This document shows positions 36,901-49,599 of a stretch of 64,000 nucleotides of DNA, in pieces. Below the pieces are notes generated by a model. That model was given only the letters and a program-made list of their open reading frames with translations, was not told the origin of the DNA and made no database searches. Numbering within the stretch: the first letter of the stretch is position 1; each line of letters opens with the position of its first letter. The translations under genes and the position numbers were made by a program. The DNA comes from Rhizophagus clarus (Eukaryota > Glomeromycota > Glomeromycetes > Glomerales > Glomeraceae): positions 744,001-808,000 of the forward strand of contig BLAL01000194.1 of NCBI GenBank assembly GCA_015698045.1, written 5' to 3'.

Positions 36901-39516
36901 AATAAATAAATAAATTGAATTATAACTATTTCTAAGCATATAGAGAAATGATCATGCAAAATGGATTAGCGATACTTTCATGGATAATATTCTGTTATAT
37001 AAGTTATGAATTATTGAAGGGAATTGCTTTCGGCATTTATCATTCATTATATGATTAAGGAGTAATAATTACAGAAAAACAAATAGCAACACATTTAAGA
37101 TAACTAACAAAATTCAACAATATTAATGTAGTTGAATATTTATGAGATTAATCAAGCAGATTACTGTAGTTCCAGTGTCCAAACATGTAATCTTTCTTTA
37201 TATATATAGAATTTATATTATTTATATATTCACAATAATATTAATTATTTACATATATTCAGTAAATAGTTTCTCAGATTTATTCAGGAGAAAAAAAGCT
37301 TAGCGCATTGTAATTGAGAAAAGTAAGCATATAGATACTACAAAATATATTTATTTAAAGTTTTATGACTGATTGTGGAAGAAAAAATTTTTCTTTAAAG
37401 AAATCACCTGCCATGTGCTATAAATAATGTAGCAAACCGTGATAAAGCTCAGCAATATGGAGGATCCCTCCAGTCTTTATTATAATCCGACGAAGCCTAA
37501 CTTAAGCGTGATAATGGGCTGAGGATAAATGTGCGAGAGAAGAAACACAAGGAGAGAGTGTAACATCCTGTTTCTCCCGCATAAACATCGATAAACCGAC
37601 CTCTGTATGGTCACTTTCGGTGTTATAAGAATATTCTTGATTCTCTATATTCTCTAAACAATCATTTTGGATACTCTCAATGCGTGAAATTATTAATGTA
37701 TGGTCACTTAATGATGAAATATCGATCACGAATCTATTACAAGGACAGTATGAACAAAATAACAGAATCAAAGACTGATGTTTTGGGATCAAAAAATTCT
37801 TAAACTTTAAGATAATACTGTCAGAAGAGGTTTTTGAAAGCATGTAAATAAGAATTACATAGAAAGATGATGTTTTAATTGCCAGGTGGCGATTTTACTC
37901 TCAATATTCGGTATATTATCATTATCAATACAGATATATTATCAAAATATATTAATAGGTTAGACTATACAACAAAATCCATAGTATAATAATTCATTAA
38001 TTATACTTTTTTCGATTCCATATTCCGATTTCAATGTGCTGCACATACATTACAATTGATTGAAATAAGAATATGGTAAGTGATCTTTTAACTTACGGAT
38101 ACAAATTCTAAAAAATCCTAACTTAGAATCATTTCATTTCCAGGTGTATTCACAGATATTTGCATGATATAATTCCTTTTATACTGACAAAATTTCTTAA
38201 TTATTTGGTTATACGCCATAAATATTCATAGAATATATATTCATCTTATGACGAATATAACTCAGGAATTTTGACATATTATTTTTCTACCTTTATGATT
38301 AACAAGAAGAATTATTTACACGTATCAATCGTATTATGCATGGGTTTATATTGGTATTATACGAAAAAAATTTTAATGTTCTAATAAATTATTTTAAAAC
38401 ATTTATCAGTCATATATTTTAAATTTCTTAATTTCAATTTAAATTATAATTTCAATCTTAATAATGACTTCTTTTACATATAACTTAAAATCTTTCGTGA
38501 TGCTAAATGTATCAAAAGTTGGATATTTATTGGACGATGCAATTAAAAACTAGTAAAAATTCCATTGAGAAGTAAATACAGTACTTACGAATTCCAGACT
38601 TTACAAGAGAAGTGGACAAATGAGTGAAAGTATAAAAATTACTATTACTCCTTACCAAGAAGTCTCGAGGTATAATATCAGAGATTTTCGGACTCGTAAT
38701 AATAGCGACTATAGAAAAGTTCACGGCATTTATTAGAAGATTATTAGAAAATTATTATGAAATCACAAAAGTTTCGAGGATGGAAATCGTGAAATGATAA
38801 AGTTCTCTATATTTTTTTAAGAACTTATGATAAAAATAATAACAATATAATGTAGACTATCGCAACATTTGATGTATTTGACGGAGTAAATCATTTCTTA
38901 TGGATAGTTATTATGAAAGCAGGGTGATTATAATTACGGTAATGGTCTCTATTGATAATAATAATATAAAAAGTGAAAGTTTCGTGGAAATCAAAAGACT
39001 CAAAAATAAGAAATTGCAGCAAAAAAAAATTCTTCATTTTAGTAACATCTTTCATACATAGTTCTTCCATAAACGAATTTTTATTTTATGTTCATTGTCA
39101 GATTTTTGTAATTTTTTTATATAATACTTTTTAAATTTGTTAAATTTTTTATAATGGTTTTTTAATAATTGTTTTATTTTACAACTTTTTAAATCTCAAC
39201 AAATAATTCTCACAGCAAAAAAAAAAAAAAATCACATATTATTATAAAAAATTAATTATGGTGTGAAATAATAATCGTTTCTAAATAATTTTTTTTTTTA
39301 TCTTATAATAAGAAGTCTACTAGTTATCAATTATTAAAATGAAAAAAAAAAAAGAACACACACCTGTAATTTAATTAAGTAAATAAATAAATCTATAAAA
39401 AAAAATTCATAATAATCTTTTTATTAATTAAATGAAAATAATTATATAAAATAAATATTATTTAATTTTCATATTGTCTAAAATATTCTTTTTTAATACA
39501 AAGAATTCATTTCAAC

Positions 39517-42500
39517 TTATTCTTCATCATCGTCATCTCCTTCCCCTTCATCATCTTCCTCTTCAATATCACTAACTTCTTGGTTTAATGCGATTAATCT
39601 CTCTCTGTATTTCTTGACAGATGCTTCTTGATCGGCAATACAATCATATAAATCTTCTCGTTCTTTTTCTAATTTAACATTATCAGCTGTTTTAGTTTCA
39701 ATTGTTTTTTTCAATGTATCAATTTCGTTGTTCAATGAACTTAATTGATTCTCTGCTGATAATTTCTATAATAAAATGACGAGTTAATTAAAAAAATAAA
39801 ATAAAATAAAATTTTTAATTATTTCAATAAACATGATAATCACTTGCGATTCCAATTGTTGCTCAAGCTGTTTTATTGATTCTTTTAATTGACTTATTTC
39901 TTTCTCTTGAGTATGAATAACATCTTTATATGATGTAATTACTGAATCATTATCGCCTTGATAGTCTGAACCTAAAAATAAGTAATTATTAGATAAAATA
40001 AAAACAAAAGACTACTTGATAATATTAAAATAACCTTTAAATCCTGAAAACGATTTTGCATTCGGATCTCTGATAGAGCGTTGAATTGTTTCTACGAAAA
40101 AAATAGAACAATTTAAAAATCTTGAGAAAACAATTAAGAATCTTAAGATATTCAATGTTTAAATACCATAATTTTTTTTAAAAAATTCTACAAAGACATA
40201 ATCAAAGTATAATTCTGGTAAACCTTTTGCTACTTCCTCCGGCACAACCTATATGTGAAATCATGTTTAATCATTAATTACATTAAAATAATTTATAATA
40301 TTATTATTTACCTGTAAATATTGTGAAGCATGTTTAAAATGAGGAGATTCTCTTAGTCTTGTAATACGATTAACAAATTGATCATACCCAATTCTATTGA
40401 GTAAAATTTGTTGAAGGGTTGACCTAAAAAACAATAATTGTTTATTATCAATTTTAATCTTTTGAAAAGACAAAACTATATGATTGATATCATACCTTGT
40501 AATTTGTGGATCTATATTATGATTAAATTCATAACATATTCCCAATAAAAATGCACATAATCCTTGAACTCTTGCATCTACTCCAGAAGACTGAGTTATT
40601 GATGTAATTAACTATAAAACAAAATATAATTTCATTATTAAAGAATTTGAAAATATAATAAAAAAATAATTTTCAATTATGATTAAAAAAGATACCATTT
40701 GTAAATGACCACTTTCTGACAAAAATTCTCTAACGCTTATTGGGCTGTCCCATAACCAAATGCAAAGAATACAAAGATATCCTATCAGCACCCTTACATC
40801 TGCATTTTGTCTTTCTGCATTTTGCCTTGTTGCCAACATTAAGTTTCCAGCAATTGAATGCAATAAAGAGAGATTTTCTTCTTCGTTGTCATCACCATTA
40901 CCAAAAAATATTCCTCGAGCATACTCTTTTGATCTTTCATTATTCATAAGAATGTGCGAGAAAATTACTGAGGCAAACCAAACAACATATGGGTCCGCTT
41001 CTGAATCTTCCCACTCTAATAATGCTGAAAGTAACAAAGAACCAGCTGATTGGGGCTTTGCTAAAAAAATCATTGATAATAAGGATTTTAATTAAATTAT
41101 TACAAAAATATGATATTACATAATTGTAAATTTTTTCCAAACCTATAACTATTTCTGAATTAGGGTTATCGTCGGGTGGCGGTATAAGTGTTGATGCTAA
41201 TACAAGTTGTGCATTAATATTATTAAATGTATAAGACTGAAAAAAAAACACTCAAATAAATCAAAACGTTCATTAATTGAAAAAAAAGCAAAAGACGAAA
41301 TAATTTTAATATTAATGAATCAACCTCAAACGCATAAGTTGCGGCTGCCCTAGTTGAATAATTTTCTAAATGTTCGGCTCCGACAGCAACAACAATAAGT
41401 GACATTATAGCAGGACGTGGTGGTATAGAAATTTGATTAAAGGGAGATGGTTTTGCATTATTTTCACTTGATTGAAGTGGATGCGAAACAGGTACAACTG
41501 TTTTTGCTAAATATTCTTGACCATTTTGATTTCCTCTTATGAGATCTGCCAAAGCATAAAGCGACTAAATTTACGATTGGATAAATCAATGTCAATAATT
41601 AAAAATAAGCTTAGGGATAAAAAGAAACCATACATGTGATTTCACTACTGAAGGGGCATTTGAAGACAAAGATATTTCGATAACTGTTTTTAAAACTCCA
41701 CATTGAATCATCACATTCTAAATAAACAAAGTAACAATAAGTTGACTATTATCAACATTTGATACAAGTAAATTAATTGAATATATAACTCCTTTTGTCC
41801 ACCTGATTGGTTACTGTATTCATATTATTTGGAACAACCAATATCTTAATTAATTCTAATAATACAATAGTATTGGCAATTTTCTGCTCATGCCAATCTT
41901 GAGTCAAAAATTCAAGCTCAAATCCATGATGCTGATATTCTGCTGAGAAACTCAACAACGGAGGAATTTTTTGTATACAACTTGTTTCCCGGAAAAAATT
42001 CTAAAGTAAAAATACAATAAATAAAATTTATAAAATAACTACTTAATTACTAACAATAACGAAATTTTAATTATATTACCTGATTTGAAACATTATATCG
42101 TAATAAGTTGAGTATTAAATGCAAACAATCCTGAACAATAATTCCACCATTTAATCCATCTTCCTCTGTAATTATTTCCAAAAGCTTTTCAAATGCATTC
42201 TCAAATGCAACAATTTTTTGAATATCTGCATTATTTTCAGTAAGTGATATTAACAATAATAGTCCCTCTATATAGAGAAAATTATAATTAGTTAATCAAA
42301 ATTAATTAGTTATTTGTCTCATAAAATATTTAACTTGCCATTTCTTATAATTTCTCTTCGGTCACCTAATAAATCCATCAAACGTGAAATTCCCATAGGA
42401 GCAGTTAATACACAACCCTGTACATTATCTGGTTTTATAGCTAACAATGTACTCAATAATTGTACATCATGAAAACGAACATAAAAATCATACTCTTGCA

Positions 42501-43102
42501 GAATATCCAAGAATAAATTTATATTTGAAGAATTCTAAATTAAATAAATTTTCGGTTCAATTAAAAGGTTGATGAAAAAAAAATTCAACTTAAATTTAAA
42601 TGTTAAAATTATTTTAATTTACTTGAACAATTTCATCTGTAAATTTTATGGCCACATCAGTTGCAGAATCCTAAATAAAAACAATTAAAAAATATTATAA
42701 TAATAATAATTCAAGAATAAAGAGAAAAAGTAAATTAATTACCTCTCTATCAGGTGTACATAAAATATTTAATATTTCTAAAATAGGTTTTGTCGTATCG
42801 ATATCTGCTTTATCTTCGTTTAAAATATGTAATAAGGCACCAATTCCTTTTTCTCCAACTTCCTATTTCCATCAATATTAATTTTAGAGATATCATTTGT
42901 AAAAGAAAATATAAAAAATTATATCTCTTACCTGCCGATATTCTCTTGAAAGACCTTTTAAACCTAAAATAGCAGCTCTTCTGTCCTCCAACAACGTAGA
43001 ATTAGAAGCGCGGTCTACTAGTTTTGCAACAGTGTCTTCGACTGACTGAGGCTGACCTTTTTCTCCCAATAAACCTTTATACCCTCTACTAAAAAAGTCC
43101 AT
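39517..43102 (-). CDS. USO1: Vesicle tethering factor Uso1/p115, 815 aa, 16 exons
   Basis: ER-to-Golgi golgin that tethers COPII vesicles and works with Rab1/Ypt1 and SNAREs. Exons from the start are 42932-43102, 42743-42862, 42623-42670, 42339-42534, 42080-42267, 41803-42000, 41634-41717, 41325-41564, 41143-41236, 40696-41060, 40496-40611, 40312-40423, 40167-40248, 40035-40091, 39844-39971 and 39517-39765. The sum is 2448 nt, in frame. Family marks are STLLEDRRAAILGLKGLSRE near residue 35, REIIRNEGLLLLISLTENNA, IQKIVAFENAFEKLLEII and VQGLCAFLLGICYEFN (the armadillo head), then a coiled coil (about 680-790) and an acidic tail EEEDDEGEGDDDDEE as in p115. It is shorter than human p115 (962) and yeast Uso1 (1790), mainly in the coiled coil. 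The intron at 42268-42338 has a GC donor. The start ATG at 43102 is fixed by MDFFSRGYKG. The next gene diverges 1.2 kb away. Confidence 0.95.
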
Positions 43103-43417
43103 TTTCACCGCTGCCTTTTATTGTTTTTTTTACGGTTAAATTCCAAGTTCGCAAATTTGGAAATCTTACTAAAATTTCATGTTGATCTACCAACTTTAAA
43201 ATTATTTTATTGATTTACAATTATGATTGGATGAAACCTCGAAATGTTTAATAAATATGCAAATCCTTATTTGTGGCGAAATTTGATTGAATTTAGCCAC
43301 AACACTTATTGCGGTATCATTCTAATAACATGATCACATGTCATGATGGTTGATCATTTGATTTCATTGCCCTTGCCGGTTTACCTCATTTTTTTTTTTA
43401 AGCTGAACAGAAATTTA

Positions 43418-43667
43418 CCGTATAGCGCTGCATACAGTACCCCCCTCAAATAGTACCCCCCCATAAATAGTACCAGGGTACTATTCAACTACAAATTTTG
43501 ATATTTTTGATTAGTACCCGGTGCTAATTTAGGCCAAAATTTGATTTTTGGCCAAAGTTATTCCTTGTATAGTACCCCCCTCCTCACATAGTACCCCCCG
43601 GGGTACTATTCAATCTAGGCTGGCTTTCTTGAATAGTACCGGGGGTACTGTATGCAGCGCTATACGG
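43418..43667. mobile_element. MITE, 250 bp, TA target duplication
   Basis: Terminal inverted repeats of about 27 bp begin CCGTATAGCGCTGCATACAG and are flanked by TA at 43416-43417 and 43668-43669. The inside repeats AGTACCCCC words in both orientations. There is no coding sequence. It lies in the 1.2-kb gap between the divergent USO1 and the gene at 44301, about 315 bp from the USO1 start. It differs in sequence from the MITE at 20832-21323. Confidence 0.85.
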
Positions 43668-44056
43668 TACTATGTTAGATCCTTTAATATTATATGAATT
43701 ATATTGATGGACTAGTCAGTTTACCAAACCGCGCCTATGAAGATCCCTTAATAAGAATGTCCAGGTTAGAAATGAAATAAATCGTATAATTCTATAATTC
43801 TCATTAAATTCAAAATCACAAATAATTTTACATAGGTTTAAGATTAAACTGTATAAAATTGAATAAGCTTATCTGCATCATCATTTAATTAACTGATTTT
43901 AATGATGATTCGTGAAGACAGCAAAACTTTTGCGTAACCATGAAGTACACAAAAAAGTTCGTGATCTTATGCATAAACACCAGATGTGTAATTATTTTGT
44001 AACTTCAAAAAAAAAAAAAAAAAAATTATTTCACCTTTCTTTCAAGTTATAAATCA

Positions 44057-44087
<31 letters not shown>

Positions 44088-44300
44088 AAGGTATATACTT
44101 TTTTGCTGTTGCAAATAATTTTCCTCATTTTTTGAAAATGAAACGAGAGTTACTGTTACTACTACTTTATTTATTACGGTGTTCGAGGTGCTCGACTATA
44201 TGAAGAATATTATTAAATCTTTTTTTCCAATTTACGTTTTAATTGCGGATTTGTTTCCCAATGTACATCTCTACTTGTTTAGTTTATCTTTATTCAACAC

Positions 44301-47300
44301 ATGTTGCGATCTGTACTTGGCGGAATAAGAAAACAAGGTCAGAAAAAAACTGTTATTTGGTCACCTGATGTGGAAGATAATTCTAAACCTTTACCAGGTG
44401 TGTCTTGTTTCCCCTTTATATACTAACGTTTTTTTTTATAATTTTTACTAATAAAAGTATTAACTTTATAGATCTTCCGAGAGAAGGTATGACCGATGAC
44501 GAGGCTTTAAAAAAGTCGGATGAGAAATCTGTTAGCCGACGTGCTAGAAGACAACACGCATATGCAACCATCAATCCCGATTTTGCACAAACAGGCGCAA
44601 GCAGCAGCAAAGCAAATTATAACCGTAAAGCAAATTTTAGTTTTAAAAAACCAACAATAACGAATTTCAACTTTACACCAAGTAATAACAAAAGTTTTAA
44701 TTTTGGTAAACAATCTAGCACTTCAATCATTCGAGATTTTTCTTATTTGATTCACATTTTGATATATAAACTATAATTTTCATCAACTCTAAAAATTCAA
44801 TAGCTGTTCAAAACCCAGAAAGTGCAAAAAAGTTTTGGTTTGGGACGCCAGATAATGACAATTTTATAGACCAATCAAATGCAAACCAGCAGGCAATGTT
44901 CAATGTGGAAGAACTCATTAACGAGCAGAAGACACGTATACGTAATAAAAATATGGATCAAGTGAATGGTTTCATGGGTCAGCAATCAGCCAAATCAGTC
45001 ACAAATGGTAATTTCATTTTTTTTTTTTTAAAAAAAAAAAAATATTGCACTAGGGCTTGCTCCATTTTTAATAATCTTATTTTAAGTTCAAAATTTTTTG
45101 GCAGGAAAATTTAATACATTCTCAAACAGTGAAGGTCATCGAGCCTTTGGGTTTGATACACAGTCATCTGAAAATGATAGCAATATAGGTCAAGAAAATA
45201 AGATGGATCCACTATCAGATTTCGCTGTAGATCAAGGTATAGTGTAATTTCATAAGTTTTCATTATACCTTAATTTTTTTTTTTGTTAAAGTGAAATATT
45301 CATTATTATCTCCTAATAGCTGCACAGATTAGTAAACTAACTGAAGACGAAAAGAAACGTAACCGAACTCTACGGTTCGCACAATCATCACAAAATAAAA
45401 AGGTATGTTTATAATTTTTGTTATAATGTAAAAAATTTTAAGAAAATAATGATTCTTTGTTTATAATTTAGCCTCAAAAAATAAAGAGTGGGAATATGAA
45501 GTCTCAAGAATTAGAACAATTAGGAATAAGAGTGAACGATTTCGTTGATACAACAATGCTTTACGCTCAAGTACAGGATGCAATAATTTCAAAGACATCA
45601 AATGAAGCACCAAATCTGTCAGGACGAACTCGAGCATGGGACTATTTTGATGACGGATTAAAATCTATGTTAAAAAATGAAACCAGAGTCGAGTCTAAGG
45701 TTGAATCTTTAATCACTTATCATGAAATCCCGCAAGTTTTAGATAATATAGAGGAAGATAACAAATCTGGATTAAAATTTGGAAGCGATTTGATACATGA
45801 AAGTGATGAACCCCATGATGTTGACATGACAATGGCTCAAGTGATTGAAGATTTCCCATCCGTTCCTATCATACCGTTATCAAATCAGATCATAAAGACT
45901 TCCGAAGTTACTTCCGTTCAATACGAAGAAGAACCCACACAGAACAGAAACAACGACAACGAAATCGTTGGTAATGATACACTCGAAAAATCGGATACAC
46001 CTGAAAATTTGAATATTGATATAGAAGAGAAGGAGAAGGAGAAGGAGAAGGAAGTAGAGGAGGAAGTAGAGGAGGAAGAGGAGAAGGAAGAGGAGGAAGA
46101 AATAGATCCCGCTTTTCGGTTTGTGCAGTAATTTTTATTTAACAATTGATTTAATTCTGCTTTTTTTTTTAAACTGTAATTAATTACTAAAATTAATTAG
46201 ATTCACAACAATCTGCGATTTGCGCGATGAGGTCTTTAGATCTTCACCTCCTCAATCTCGACGAGAGTTTTCTCTTAAGCGAAAGGCTGCCTTTAAAAGG
46301 GCCCCAGCAAAAATAAAAAATAAGAGTAAATATGAGTCAGAACATTCACGGCGACGAAAGTATCGTCTGGCAATTTTCGACGCGAACCGTGCCAATTCAA
46401 TTACCAAAGTTCTTAACGAACTTGACTCAACGGTAGATCTTGATAGTCCTGCTGAACGTTTACTTAGGCTCGAACATCCGGAATATTTCCCAATTGAGCC
46501 CTCGGTATCACGTGAAGAACGACTTTACGAGTACGAACGGGCACGTAGTGATTATGAAACATACTTGGCTAAGTTAATGGCCAAACAAAAAAGTCGCCAA
46601 GAAAAGGTAACACTCTTTAGTCATTATTTATTTTATTTACTTAATATTTAATTCCTTATCACTCTTAGGTTGTGCAAAAACGTCTTCGTGAAATGGAAAA
46701 TGAAGAGCTTCTTCGAGAAGCTAAAAAAGTGGCCCGACAGAAAATTCAAGAAGAAATGGGCTGGACCCCACCTTCTGATGCGGTGATCTTGAATTGGCGG
46801 CAACAAAGAGGAAGACTTTTACCGACAGAAGATGAAGTGTATGACGAAAAAGAAAGCGATGAAGAAAACATTGAAACATATTACAATACCTTTGAAGAAT
46901 TATCAAATATATCAACCACATTGCGACTTTCTTCTATTCGACGTAGTAAGGTTTTATCGTACAGTGAACTTCGTCGTAGAGTCAGGGAAAGAGAACGTAG
47001 TAAGAAGGCTCAGGCAGAACTTGCAAAGATGCAAGAAACGGCACGAAAATGTCAAATTGAGGATTTACGTCACAAAATTCTTGAAGAAGAACGTGTTCAT
47101 AAAAGACAGAAACTTGTTGACCTTTCTAACGAAAGGGATCGACGCGACGCAAAAACTATTCAACATATTCGTGAAGTAGCAACATCTAAAATCGCAATAG
47201 GACGGGCGATTCGCGAATTGGAGGATAAGATTGCCGCTACAGAGGCAGAACTTAACCAAAAGAGACGATTTGAAGACATGGTAAATGAACAATCGGTCTA

Positions 47301-47349
47301 TATGAAATGCATAAGAGAAGAAGAGCTTCAAAGGGGAACTGTAATGTAA
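44301..47349 (+). CDS. Unidentified coiled-coil protein, 827 aa, eight exons
   Basis: Exons are 44301-44397, 44472-44705, 44804-45007, 45105-45236, 45320-45402, 45472-46118, 46201-46606 and 46669-47349, total 2484 nt in frame. The N-terminal half is disordered and polar (VIWSPDVEDNSKPLP, FG-like FSFKKPTITNFNF and KSFNF). A short conserved-looking helix follows (LGIRVNDFVDTTMLYAQVQD, then GRTRAWDYFDDGLKSML). An acidic low-complexity block (KEKEKEKEVEEEVEEEEEKE, about residues 440-465) precedes a long basic coiled-coil half (RRRKYRLAIFDANRANSI, VVQKRLREMENEELLREAKK, VLSYSELRRRVRERERSKKA). I do not recognise the family. Length and shape suit a cytoskeletal, spindle-pole or nuclear scaffold, but that is a guess. 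A 39-base GTAAG...AAG segment at 47346-47384 could be spliced to extend the protein to 47460. It diverges from USO1 and converges on NOP1. Confidence 0.8.
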
Positions 47350-47460
47350 GCTCATGAAATGGGTTGGAATCTTTTCTAAAAAAGATTATTTGACGCCCGA
47401 ATTCAACATGAGACTTGGTTGATATTGAGAAAACAAATTGCTGAAGAATGGAAATTGTGA

Positions 47461-48069
47461 GAAGGACTGATCGATCGAAGATTATAAAGGCAAACTCGAA
47501 ATCAATTTACTTCTCTTGCATTATTAAACAATATATTTGCTTGTCTCAAATTTGTTGCCTATCAAGCTATCTTGTATATATTATTATTTTATTGGATATT
47601 TTTATGTTAGAAAATTCTTGTGCAGTAATCATCAAAATTCAATTGACTTTGTATGTTAATATTTTATGGTTTTTATCTTTTCGTTATGAACGACTCAAAA
47701 ATTATTATTTAGACTAGTTCATCATTATTTTACAGACTACAATTTTTTTTTTTTTGTATTTATATTATTTGTTATTTTGGATAATAATGTAGTTGATAAC
47801 AAAATCAAATATAACGTAATTTTATAGAAAACTGTTATTATATTATATTAATTGATTGAAATATATTTTAGGTGATATATTTCTTTGTTTTAAATTTGTA
47901 AATAATTAGAGATTTGGTAAAACCAAACAATTGTAAATATCATTAATTTTACTTTTATACATATGTGCCAAATTGTAATTTTTAATATAATAAACAAAAA
48001 AAAAAAAAGAAAAAAAAAATTACTGATTTTAAGAACTTATAATTTCAAAGAATTAATTTCCACATAACT
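47461..48069. other. Convergent 3' region
   Basis: AT-rich sequence between the ends of the unknown gene and NOP1. It should hold both 3' UTRs. A poly-A-rich stretch lies at about 47994-48020. No gene is seen. Confidence 0.5.
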
Positions 48070-49364
48070 CTATTGTGAACGTATGTATTTTCCAGTAACA
48101 AGAGCATGATCACGCTCATACGGTTCAAGAGTAATTTGTTCTATTGGTTTTATATGTTCTTTTTTTAATTTCGATACTTCATTCGCAAAAACTGCTTCGG
48201 CTTCTGCTGTAGAATCGATGCAATTTGCTTTGATAGATATGACAATATGTGCATTATTCTTTAAATAATGATGTGCATTCAACGCTATAATACGTGCTTG
48301 ATCGGGTTGTGCAACATCGGCAAAGATAACATCCACCATACCAACTAACATTCTGTATTTTTGTGGATATCGAGCATCTTCAATAATGGGTATAACATTT
48401 GTACGTTTCTTTGCCACATTAATAAGATCACGCCCTGATCGATGAGAAAACTCGACAGCATATACTATACCCTCCTATAATATGAATATTAAATATTAGA
48501 CATTATTTAAACTACATATTTCAAAGAAAAGAATGATAAAAACATACTGAGCCAACTATATCAGCTACATGAGATACTGTAGTCCCTGAAGCTGCACCAA
48601 GGTATAGAACTTTTTTACCAGGGGCAATAAAAATATCTTCAACACCACTGAGAATACCGGCAGCTAACTTTGATCTGAATGGATTCCAAACTCGATATTC
48701 GACTTTTACGCCATCTTGTCCTTCTACTGAAATTCTCTTTTCTCCATAAACAGATTCTCCACTTATAAGATTTTTTGTGACAAGAAGATCATCTTTACCA
48801 CGAGCAACGAAAATACCTAATAAAAAGGATGTAATGTATTATCGAATTAAAAGAATAGATCGAATTAACATTTCTTTATAGGATAATTACCTTCATGTCT
48901 GTGTGGTTCTATTATAACTTTAGATCCTCCTTTAGATCCTCCTCTACCAACTTTTCCACCACGAAAACCTTTTCCTCCTCCACCACCACCGCCACGGCCA
49001 CCGCCACGGCCACCACCACGTTTTTGAACACCGCCTAATTTAGATCAATTTTACTAATTTTTTTTTTTTTAAAAAAAAAAATTGCTATACATTTACATAT
49101 TCTCACTTACCACCGCGACCGCCTTAATTTATCGAAGGAAATTTATTAAAAATTAATTCTTATATTTAAAAAAAATTGTACAAAAACACTTCTTTACCAA
49201 AATTTCCACCGCCGCCGCGTCCACCGCCTCTACCGCCTCTACCAAACGAACGACCGCCGCGATTACCACCACCGCCTCGTCCTCTATTTGTAACTTTATA
49301 TTGTAATATAATGAGAAGAAAATTTGATAATATCCGAGATAAAATTATCTTACTTACGAGCCAT
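48070..49364 (-). CDS. NOP1: Fibrillarin / Nop1, box C/D snoRNP 2'-O-methyltransferase, 306 aa
   Basis: It methylates rRNA ribose 2'-OH guided by C/D snoRNAs, in the nucleolus. Six exons: 49358-49364 (7 nt: ATGGCTC), 49198-49281, 49111-49122 (12 nt), 48891-49034, 48548-48816 and 48070-48474. The sum is 921 nt, in frame. The first about 60 residues are a GAR domain rich in RGG ([18 protein letters not shown]). [20 protein letters not shown] and [19 protein letters not shown] then open the fold. The SAM-binding loop [39 protein letters not shown] and [16 protein letters not shown] match fibrillarin closely. The acceptor before exon 2 has two AGs 2 nt apart, and only the second keeps the frame. 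The gene shares a 235-bp promoter with RRP7. Confidence 0.96.
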
Positions 49365-49599
49365 TTAATACTTGTATCCCAAATATACCTAACGAGGATC
49401 TTATAAATTAATAAGGGTATTTATAATAGACTTCTAAAACGAAAAGGTCAATAGGAAAATGGTACAAAAAAACAATTCGTTAAAACAGAACTACCGTTTA
49501 TCTAAAAAAAAAAAAAAAATCAAAGTCACGTGAGATCTTAAATCTTACATGTTAATATCGAGAATTTTTATCTTGATTATCAGAAAATTTTATTATAAT
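49365..49599. promoter_or_regulatory. Bidirectional promoter of NOP1 and RRP7
   Basis: Only 235 bp separate the start codons of two divergent ribosome-biogenesis genes. It contains a poly-A tract (about 49505-49519) next to the palindrome TCACGTGA (49526-49533), a bHLH/Cbf1-type E-box. Shared control is inferred from the spacing; the binding factor is not known. Confidence 0.65.

Larger units (their letters stand above)
30277..39516. other. Gene desert, 9.2 kb
   Basis: Very AT-rich sequence without a convincing gene. It has many T and A homopolymers and short simple repeats (32401-32437; 33934-33998; about 34660-34682). The longest ATG frames (minus 37502-37843; minus 33000-33282; minus 35920-36132) lack intron partners, recognisable motifs or coding-like composition. 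No tRNA or rRNA was recognised. Confidence 0.5.

Noticed and set aside
37502-37843. 113-residue minus-strand ATG frame in the gene desert
   Set aside because: No motif, no intron partners and no promoter-like sequence; expected occasionally in 9 kb of such DNA.
45918-46145. Serine-rich minus-strand frame
   Set aside because: It is the shadow of the glutamate/lysine repeat of the plus-strand gene.
46131-46220. A gene end at 46131 and a separate gene starting near 46220
   Set aside because: Splicing 46119-46200 (GTTTGT...TTAG) joins the frames exactly and gives one 827-residue protein with a total length divisible by three.
49176-49406. Proline-rich plus-strand frame opposite NOP1
   Set aside because: It is the complement of the glycine/arginine codons of the fibrillarin GAR domain.
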